From Montifringilla adamsi (lineage: Eukaryota > Chordata > Aves > Passeriformes > Passeridae): 64,000 nucleotides of DNA. The DNA lies in the NCBI GenBank assembly GCA_017590115.1, contig JAGGNK010010225.1:62001-126000 (forward strand). Reading direction: 5' to 3'. The notes beneath the pieces are model-generated. The model searched no databases and was not told the origin of the DNA. It worked only from the letters and a program-made list of their open reading frames with translations. Both the position numbers and the translations under genes were made by a program. This document shows positions 55,097 through 64,000 of the stretch, in pieces; positions within the stretch are counted from its first letter, which is position 1, and every line of letters begins with the position of its first letter.

Positions 55097-57158
55097 GAAA
55101 GGGAGGGGAAAAGGAACTGGAAGGATCCTGTAATGTGAAAGTTTGTAGAAATTGGTCCCCTGCACATGCTGCTCTTCTCCACAGCTTCTCTGACTCTTTG
55201 GTCACTTGGAAACTCTTCACTGATCTCAAACCTCACCTGGTCATTGCAGGCTTGAACACTTGGTGCTGCAACCAATGTGTTACAGAAGGACTCCTGACCA
55301 AAGCCTGGCATGCAATTCTTTTGATCAAAATAGTCTTTGAAAGCTGAAGATAAGAGGTTTGGTTCTTGAGGCATGCTGTGTTTGCTCATGTAGGGGCTGT
55401 GAACCCTTCCCCATCCTGTGGATATGTTGTCTTAAGACAAAGTCACAACCATTTTGGCTTGCCTGCTCTTCGAATCACCAGTGATCTGTGGCATGCTACT
55501 GTTCAGGGAACATTCACTAAATGCGCTAATACAGTATTTAAATTATTGAGTACTAGAAAGTGCCAGGTCAGAGAGTCTCTGTGAAATGAGACAGAAGCTA
55601 CTCTGAACTGGTTTTATTAGACTTTAATGGAACAGCAGGTCCTACACAGAATAATGCATATAGTCCATTTGCTTGGAAATGTCCAGTTTAAATGTGGAAA
55701 GGCTACAATCTCTGCAGCTTCACCTCCCTGCTAGTTTTTGCCTTCAGGTCTGAGAATACGGTATCACCGAGTCTCAGGTCATCCAGCAGGTATTCAGTGC
55801 CACTGACAGCTCTAGGAAAAGATGAAATAAATATTTCATCTTCAATTTATGAAAAAGTAATGTAGTTTGTAAAAGGTGCTCAGCCGTGGTAGAGTCAAAT
55901 CTGTGATTCCAAATTAGACTTTTTTGATTGGTTTGATTTGGCTTTTGAGAGGAGAGAAGCTCAGAGAAAACTGTGAGCACCTGTTCTGCACATCTGGCCA
56001 AAATTCACACTCCAGAAATATTTTAGAGGTTTTTGTTTGGGATCAGAGATCTTTTTCAGGGTATACATTTTTTGATACATCTCTGCTTTTGCTATCTGTA
56101 GTGTTTGATTTATGGAATCTCTGCAAAGACAGCTTTATGAGGTTCTTAGATTAGAGGTTGCTTGAAGGGAGAAAGCATGCAGAGAACTATAAAATTATGA
56201 AACTGATTTAACTTCTATCTGAATGAAAATACCTCATGTTTATATAATACATATTTTTAATTATTTAACCGATAGCTATTGTTATAAATAAAACTGGACC
56301 TTTTTGTAGCTATGCTTTTGTAAGCAGCCTCTAAATAACATATATACCTAATTGTATTCATTTAGAAGAGAAATCTATTTCAGCTAATCAGCTATATTTA
56401 GCAAAATGCTATAATATGCAGTAAATTTTAACTGCTGTTTTTTAAGCTGCACTGATTTCATTTGCACATAACTATAATTTTGTAGGAATTATCTATATTA
56501 TTACCAGGATGTAACCATATTACCGAACATGTGTCCAACTGCATTGCTGAGGAAAGTCGCTAAAAGGCAAATCAGAAGCCTGGTTTAACTGGGGCTTAAG
56601 CAGAAGCTGAATTATATTTGTATGGGATTTTAGAGTGGTTTCTTTCTTGATTTCAGATTACAGTCTTAACAAAATCTAAGGAACCAAAAGCTGCAGTTAC
56701 TTGCTCATTTTTATATCATCTTTAATTCGAGTGTTTGAAGGCTAATGGGAAGTGCGTGCTGTTAAAGCCTAGCAGAGAGGTTACACAGCATAAATTTAGC
56801 AAGTGAGTTTGCTTTAGGAAAACGGGAAAAGTAAAAATATAAAGGAATGAATGCATATGAAATCTTTCAGGTAATACCTTTCCAGGCTACCTCAGAAACA
56901 ATTATTACTAAAGCCAACAAAATAAGATCAATTTAAATTCAAAATGTGACTCGGCTGAACCTTTTATAGCTTGATTTCATTTGTATTCAGGGGTGCTTTG
57001 AGAGAGAAGATGCTCAATTGTGTCTTCCTGTGTAAGGCATTAATCCAGATTTTCATTATGTAGATTGAATGGGCTGATTTTTTTTCTCTTTGTTCATCTG
57101 GATTTTTTTCCACCATTGAGCAGAATTTCTTCATGACTTATCAGATTCATCTCTCCCC

Positions 57159-57181
57159 TTTTTTTTTTTTTTTTTTTTTTT
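57159..57181. repeat. T23 homopolymer
   Basis: Uninterrupted run of 23 T. It could be the tail of an old minus-strand retroposed sequence, but no body was recognised on its right. Confidence 0.9.
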
Positions 57182-58426
57182 GCTAAATCCAAGTGAAATT
57201 CTGAGCTCTTCCTAATTACTCCTGTGGAGTCCATGCTCTACAAGTAAGTCAGTAGAGCTTTAAGAGCACAGCCACTTAGCAGAGATACAAAGCAGGCCTG
57301 CCTAAGGTGTATTTCTGCTGAAGCATGTACACTTTTTCTTCTGGTGTACCGAGATAACAACAGCACTTCTTTGAGTACACCCAGAAGGGGCTTTTTGATG
57401 TTAAAAGCAGTGTGGTTTTTTCACCGCGGAGTTGGCAAATATTGCAATTTAATTCCTGAGAGCACAGTCTGACCCGAAGAATAATTCATTTTAGAATTAA
57501 ATAATGTTTTTCCCCTCAATTTCTTTCATGAAGAATTTAAGTATATATTTAAACCTCCTGAGTATCACCTGGGCTTGAGTATATGCTGTACAGAATCATG
57601 ACAGACTTAGGAGTGTTCTTGAGACTGAACTTGCTTGGATAAAGTCCTTGCATGCTGCAATCCTATACTGTTTTGTTAATCAGATTATATACTGTGGTGT
57701 GTGCCTAAGTAGGTTTTCTAATGTGTTTGTGGTCTATATCAGTAAATTAAACTGCAGTTTAATTATTGTGGAAGGAAAGTGATAGACTTTGCTCATAAAG
57801 AAACAAAGGAATGCAAATTATGAGATCAGCTAGTGTAGGTGTTCTAAGTATCCGTGTCATTACATTAAAGTTTCTATGAGTAGGGCATGTAAGTAAGAAA
57901 GCAGGCAATTTTAAAATGTTTTCATGTTAAATTAGATCATTTACGAAAGAAAGTGTAACCATTTTGCATTTCTCTTCATGACTGACACTGTTCTGAAGGT
58001 TTTCAGCAAGTCTCTTGGTTTGGTGGGAAGCATCTCTTAGGTGCAGGCTTTTGCTCTACCGGCTTTTTTTTGGTGAAAAGTGGAACTCTGCCTTTTTAAA
58101 ATGGCTTTGTGCAGGTACAGAGGAACTTGGTGGAGAAGAATGTGTGAAGAGAGAACTGGGTTTATGTTCGTGTCTCAGCCAGCTGAGAAATCACTTGAAC
58201 AGAAGAGGCTGCGAAGCCTCATTTTGTTTTCTATTATGTTTCTTTTAAATTTTTAATCTTCTCTTTATTCTCCTGAGAGAGACCTAAGAAGTATTGTTGT
58301 GAGAACCTGCTTGACTGTGGCAAGTATTTTTTTCTTACCTTTTCCACCTTTTCCACAGTGTGACTGGCAGTCACACTTTCGGCCCAACATCAAGTACCCA
58401 CGGCTTCCTAGATTTCAAAGGCACAG

Positions 58427-61400
58427 GTATCCAAAGTGTGAAACCTCCATAAATATGCACACACAATTAGTGTATATACATGCACAAATCTGTGGAGAAT
58501 TCACAGTTAATTGCCAAGTGTGTCAGTTCTAATATAAACCCGTACATGCACTTCATGCTCATGAAGCATCTGTGTACTCAATTAAAAAAAGGAAACAAGA
58601 AAAATAAAGTAAGAAGTACAATTTAGGCAGGTCATTTATTTTCATGCAGTGGAGTTTTGCAATTGGGAGTGGCGAAAAGCACCTTCTTGAATTTTACATC
58701 CCCAGCTCTCTGTCCCTCCTCCTTCAATTGCTTCCTTGAATTCACACTCTATAAATGCATTCATGAATTGTCTATTTCATGTCCTTGGATTAAGTAGTGT
58801 GTTGTTGTATTGGTTTTTTTTTTTTTTAATTTGTCTCTTCGCGTGTGGTTTTGGCTGGCATTGTGCCGTTTCACAGCTAGTTTGCCTGCAGTGGATGCCA
58901 TATGATGATGGATTTAGCCACCTGCGTAGCGCTGCAAGTGATATTGCTGTAACATATGTTTGCTCTTCACCCCCAGCGAAACCATTTCAAGGCAAAGCAA
59001 TGTCAGTAGGGAACAAGCACAGGCCAGATCCATGTAACCTGTGTTTTTCCTGAGTAGCTCTACTATCAAACATCTTCCAGGGGGTACAGGTAATGTTGCT
59101 CCTCAGCTGGCAAAGCCTATGCAAACCCAGAAAATATCCAAAATAACTTACTAGCAAAGAAGAATTTTGTTGGTAGAACTTTATTTGCTGGGACTTGGGA
59201 TACATCTGTGTTACTTGGAGGTCACACCTGACAGGGCAAAATCAGCACAAGGTCAGGGCAAAGACCCATCAAGAAAGGATCAGGGGAGGAAGGTCTGAGA
59301 CAAGAATCAAAATTTCCAGAAAGTCGTGTTTAACTTTTTTCCCAGAAAGGTTTGAGCAGCTCTGTATGTGTCTCAGTCTATGTGCACCAACATCCTTGTT
59401 CCCCTAACAAATTAAACAGCTGTACAGGAATCTGGACCAAGCTGGAAACACCGTCAGCGTTCTGTGTTTGCACTCTGTTGACAGCATTTTAAATGCATCT
59501 GGTGGCAAGAAGCAGCACGCATGGGGAAGGCAGTGATAAACCAAGGGGGGAGATGCTGAGTGGTGAAAAAGTTGACTCAAGGTAGCTGAGATTGTTTGCA
59601 GTCATGCATTTATGTGGGACTAAAGATGATAAGGTCCAAGTGCACCTGCAGGCAGTAGATGTGCAAAAGGTGTGTGAATAGGATGGGTCTGTGAGACAAG
59701 GGAATCCATTCTTGTCCACTCTGTTGGTGGCTAACACTGTAATAGAGACACTGGAACAGATTTTCAAAGCCAGGGGAAGATTGAAAAGCTCAGCACCATT
59801 TGGTTCCCTGATTTCCTGAGTGACCTGGTCCTACCACACCACTACTGTAGGCGTCTGAGAATAGTGCACTGCAGTTCTAGGAAAAGGCTCAAGCAGCTGG
59901 AAATACCTCCCAATGAAACTGAGACCAAACATATTTGATCTTACATAACCTCATGGACACTGCTCCAGGTCACACAGGTAGAACTGTAAGGTCACACCTG
60001 GCTATAAACGCATTTGAACCTAAGCCAGGAACTGCTTTATCTGCCAAGCCATGGTCCCTCTCCTCGCTGACAGAAACATGCACATTATCCTGCCAATAAA
60101 TTTATCCTGAGAGGAAGAGACCTGTAGGCCACAGCTCTTCCTGGTGATTCCACTGAAGCCTTTTGAGTAAGAGGCTCTGTTCATTTGTAAATGCAGTGAC
60201 ATTTTGAGCTTTTGTTCGGCCACAAGAAGCTCCCTGGGAGGCTTATGGCTGAATGATTTCTTCCTAGAGAGCAGTAAATGAGGTTAAATCAATTTCATCC
60301 TGCAATGGGAGGTGAATGGAAGGAGAAGGAATAACATTTCTCCCTTTAGCTCTCATAGAAAAGCAGTTTTATTTACAAAACCTTTTAATTCTATTTCCCA
60401 TTTTAGTTTTTCTCAGTCATTCACATTTGCAGAACTGGGAAATCTTTTGTCTTGAAATTTTTCCTCTTGAAATTTGTAGTAACAAATGTAATGATGATTT
60501 AGATAGAACCTAAATACCAAGAATATTTCTTTCTCATTAAACCCCTGTTACTGTTATGGAAAAATCAGCAACAGTACTTAAAGTTTGGTAACATGCTGAT
60601 ATTTAGTATCTGTTGTAACAGTCACGTATGTGACATATATTTGACAGCTGGTGAAAACACTGTGGGAGGCAGGTAGTACCTTTGCTAGATTGGAAGAGTG
60701 AGGACAAATACCTCTCTTCCTCTCCCTGACACCCTGCCTTTGACTTCTTGACACTAAAAAGGTTTATATGTATTTCATTTTACCTTGCTGTCCTTTGCAT
60801 TCAGCTGTGATGGGGTGGGAGGAAAATATTGTGTAGCTGAAGTCTCACTTCAAACATGGATGTGCCCACATGGGTGGTCGTGGTGAACCTGTGATTTCTG
60901 TGTGTTTTTCCTCCCTCGGAGTTCGGAGTGGGATGAGTAAGATGTGATGAGAGATGTATAATGGCATGGAAAACAATTAGTGAAAAGTTCTGAGCACCTT
61001 GAGAATGCTTGACTTTTCCCCCGCTCTGTGTTTTGGTTGCTTCTTAATTGTTGTTTAAGTAGATGAATATTTCTCTTAATGAATTTGAAAATTCCTGGAA
61101 ATCTTTCATGGTGGGATGGCAATGCACTTGAACTATGAAGAGGAGTATCTGGAACCCTGTTGGCATCTCACGTCCATTTCTCTGAAATGAACAAAGGTGT
61201 TGGCTGCTAACCTGCACTCTGTAAGGGCCCTGCAGCAAGGTTTGCCCCTGCAAGAAAGAACATAGTTTCAAATAGAAATGTTAAACAGGATAAAAAAAAA
61301 AATTAAGTATGGTTTGATTCAGTGTTACTAGAAGCTTTCTTCTCTGAAATGCTCAAATCCTTTGTAAATAGGACTAAAGTATTTCTAAAAGCATATATAT

Positions 61401-63202
61401 AATATATGGAGATATATTTTTAAGATGTATAAAAATTCCACCTCTCAGTTATCATTTGATAAGTACAGACTAGAAAATATCAGTTACTTTCACTAACTTC
61501 CTAGCCCAATAACCATGTAATCCTGAGTAATACTGAGGCTGTCCTCATTTTTCTTAAAAGAGTCTTGCTTTCCATATTCTATTTTCTCAAAGCTTCCTGA
61601 AAAATGAGAAGATTTTTTTGTATTTGTCCTTGTTCACCAAGAACCGTCCACAGGAAAATTTCTTAGAGGAATAATGTTTGAGATCCAGAGGAAGGGAAGG
61701 TATCGACAGATTCCCTCAAAGGATCTCTGTAGTTCTAATGATTCTTTCTTAGTATTTCACAATGTCTTTACTTATATTTTAAGATTCTGGAGGCAAAATT
61801 CTCCATGCGCAGCACGATGGCTCCCTTGCAGAGGAATGAGAAGCTGACAGAAGCTACACCACAGATTTCCTCGAGTATAGCTTATCCATAAGTGTTTTAT
61901 AATCCTAGAGCAATTCTCACTTTTGTTTTAATTACTCCATCCAAAATTAAACACCCCGTTTAATACTGGTGCTGTCCCTTGGTGCCCATGGTGTTCATAT
62001 CTGTATTTAGGTCCAGTTCTTTCCCTACTGATGATACACATCAGAATAAATCATTATGGCTAAATTACTTCTGTAAATATTTTTTTGTCATCTTCCTTGA
62101 AGAATAATGAAAGCAATCAACAATATTTTATATGGACTTTTATTTTACTTTATATTGGAAAATATTTATATTTTATTTTATTTTATATGGACTTTTATTT
62201 TATGGTTGAAACGGACTTTAATATTGTGTGCTTAATACGTGCATGATGGGGCTTATTTTCCTCTTATCCCTGTGAGACAAGACATGACACTTAAAGCAGA
62301 AAATAACCTAAACACAGGACTGAACAGAAAGGTCCCTGTTATTGCAATGTCAACACAGAGACAGATATTTAAAAAGTAAAACAAATTGGATGGTCTTGGG
62401 TTTATTGCAAGTGAGCTAGATATCCAGTAAAGACTCTGGAGTGTTTATGCTTACTACCACTTCTCTAGAACAGTCATCATCTGCTCTTGAACATTTTATG
62501 GAGAAGTGATGTGGTTTTGTTTCAGCATCTTGCAATGCTTCTCTTCCCCTCCTATATATCTTTCCTATTACATGGACACTTCCTGAAGTACATGAGTATC
62601 AAGGAAATAGGATGCTCAAACCGTAAACAAAAAATGGGAAAAAAATTCAGTGTTTAGATGTGATGTTAGTAAACAGTGTGTATAATTAGCAAGTGTTATA
62701 TTGGATGGCTAATACCACTTCTGTTAGCAGTTGTTCAGGAAAACAGATTTCAGAACAGATTCACATTGAAGAAAGCAGATTTCAGAGCACATTCTACATA
62801 TGTGAAAATCTAGACACACATCTAAATAAGCTTCCATGTGCATATGGATTTACAGCAGCTCTCCTGCCTCTCCTGACTTCTTTTTCCTGTTACCTCTTTG
62901 GGAGAAGTGGGGGCTGTGGTGTGTGCTCAGCACAGGCCTGCAGCTGAGAGCTGTGGTGTGAACATAACATCAATGCACACCATTTCGGCTCTGGGCTACC
63001 TAAAGCCCCCCAGACCAGTCAGGATACGATAAGATTTTCTCGGATTCTGCTTTTTTTTTCCCAAGGAGAGTTAGCTATGTTTGGAAGCCACAGCATTCTG
63101 CCAATAACAGATCCTACAAAAAGTGACCCATGTCTGACCAAAGATAGGCTTGTTCAACTGCTTGTCTCCTACAGTGGCCTGTGCAGGGGCAAACATTTAC
63201 TA

Positions 63203-63206
<4 letters not shown>
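58427..63206. other. CPNE4 intron, no gene recognised
   Basis: 4.8 kb of intron. Contains a T-run near 58816-58828 and an (ATTTT)n-like stretch with a small duplication around 62124-62203. Nothing coding recognised. Confidence 0.5.
62124..62203. repeat. ATTTT-rich stretch with duplicated 24-base segment
   Basis: 'attttatatggacttttatt' occurs at about 62124 and again at about 62180, separated by an (TATTT/ATTTT)n tract. Confidence 0.85.

Positions 63207-63239
<33 letters not shown>
63207..63239. repeat. T33 homopolymer, possible poly(A) tail of a minus-strand retrocopy
   Basis: Thirty-three uninterrupted T, the longest homopolymer in the window. Long pure runs decay quickly, so it is recent or newly expanded. 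On the minus strand it is a poly(A) run placed downstream of the open frames at 63601-64000, as expected for a reverse-transcribed mRNA tail. No AATAAA is visible in the adjacent 40 bases. Confidence 0.9.
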
Positions 63240-63242
<3 letters not shown>

Positions 63243-63600
63243 GCTTCTCAGCATGTGTTCCTTAGAAACTTGTAGTCCCCCTAATGTAAAGGCTGGATTT
63301 CTTGAGAACTGGCTTTTGGCTACCCAACCTCCTCAGATAAAGGAGCCCAGGTCTTTGTGGCATCCATCACAGGCTGCCCAAGAATCCAGTTCTCTGTTTC
63401 ACATGAAACTCTTCCATTAGTTGTGTGGGGTTGAATTTTGGGGGAGCGAGTGGGGATAGTAGTATTTGCACACAGTTTGGAAGTGGCATGAATTAAAAAT
63501 GTGTTAAGTTGTAAATAGAGGTGTTGACAATACATTTGGCAATAACAGATGTACTTGACAGAAGGTGTGGGTAGCTGTTTAGTGCTCAGGAGGAGAGTGT

Positions 63601-64000
63601 TCAGCCCCCCAGCTCTTCAGGAGTTTTATGAAATACTGTCAAAATCAGTCCAGGTTTGAAAAGCACCTTCCTGACTTCATCCAGGAGGATGTACATGCAG
63701 AAGAGTGTTTGCTGGATTGAGTACTCCATCACTGAGCCACCCCTGTTACAATGCACATCTGCTGAGAACGGGACAGTGCTGTGTGACGCTAGTGGTTTGG
63801 TTTGCTGTTTGTCACAGGATGCACCTAAAGCCATGTTCAACCAGTCTATTCTTGTAACTGATGAGTGCAATGTCAGAGACATCATCTTGCTGCTTGTTGG
63901 CCACTTCTGCTAGCGCTTCTGAGAGCCTCCCAACCATATGTGCACTCCTGCACACATTGCTTAAATTTTCCATATGCCACCTGACAAGCTTTCCAAGGCA
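63601..64000 (-). pseudogene. Unidentified minus-strand open frames at window edge, possible retrocopy
   Basis: One minus-strand frame is open from the window edge (64000) to a TGA at 63812-63814, 62 codons, with a protein-like stretch around residues 24-40 (VGRLSEALAEVANKQQD). A second minus-strand frame takes over at 63885 and stays open to the stop at 63601, 94 codons, including LLDEVRKVLFKPGLIL near its end. Two long overlapping frames in different registers would fit one coding sequence with a frameshift, followed by about 360 bases and then the 33-base poly(A). I do not recognise the family. An 85-codon plus-strand frame overlaps (63656-63913), so chance or the opposite strand cannot be ruled out. 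Confidence 0.25.

Larger units (their letters stand above)
49141..58358. other. CPNE4 intron, no gene recognised
   Basis: About 9.2 kb of intron with simple repeats at 51323-51339 (AAAC units), 55063-55096 (GGCCTCT units) and a 23-base T-run at 57159-57181. The interval 56160-57060 is strikingly AT-rich and lacks transposon traces. No exon recognised. Confidence 0.5.

Noticed and set aside
54944..55389. Overlapping frames of 64-115 codons around a GC-richer patch
   Set aside because: The patch is partly a GGCCTCT tandem repeat and the frames overlap on both strands without recognised motifs.
63739..63850. Actin-like pattern on the + strand (C-D-x-S-G-L-V ... D-A-P-K-A-x-F)
   Set aside because: It needs several gaps, the flanking residues do not follow actin on either side, and the nucleotide sequence does not resemble actin; treated as coincidence.

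Overview
This is eukaryotic, vertebrate-type DNA: AT-rich, CpG-poor and almost entirely non-coding. It carries many degraded CR1 LINE fragments and I recognise no mammalian SINEs. CR1 dominance, together with G/T-rich (TTTTG)-type low-complexity blocks, points to a bird, perhaps a songbird; the class assignment is firmer than the order.

The only protein-coding sequence I can name is one exon at about 15040-15227 on the + strand. It holds the start codon and first 60 codons of copine-4 (CPNE4), covering the first half of the C2A calcium/phospholipid-binding domain. A pyrimidine-rich acceptor ends 8 bases before the ATG and a GTGAGT donor follows in phase 0, so this is an internal exon. The sequence to its left is therefore probably 5'UTR intron or promoter-distal DNA, and the roughly 48.8 kb to its right is the start of a very long first coding intron. 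I found no second coding exon by eye. No CpG island is evident.

Layout. 1-15039: non-coding upstream DNA with CR1 pieces at about 2692-2985 (+), 7085-7350 (+) and 11770-12080 (-), then a G/T-rich block at 12218-12340. 15040-15227: the CPNE4 exon. 15836-19590: a rearranged patch in which a 256-259 bp segment and a 107 bp segment each occur twice, interleaved, with an 0.8 kb CR1 (-) between the second copies. 19.6-39.8 kb: intron with CR1 fragments at about 27255 (-), 29455 (+) and 34358 (+). 39778-41510: two 343 bp direct repeats, differing by one base, that bracket 1,047 bp including a CR1 reverse-transcriptase fragment. 47560-49140: a long, very old CR1 relic (-). 49-63 kb: intron with no recognised gene. 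63207-64000: a 33-base poly(T) run followed by minus-strand open frames, possibly the 3' end of a retrocopy that continues beyond the window.

There are no prokaryotic operons, CRISPR arrays, rRNA or recognisable tRNA genes. Nearly all ATG-started open frames here are chance frames or antisense to transposons. The most unusual structures are the 343 bp repeat pair, the interleaved local duplications next to the CPNE4 exon, and the unidentified element at the right edge.
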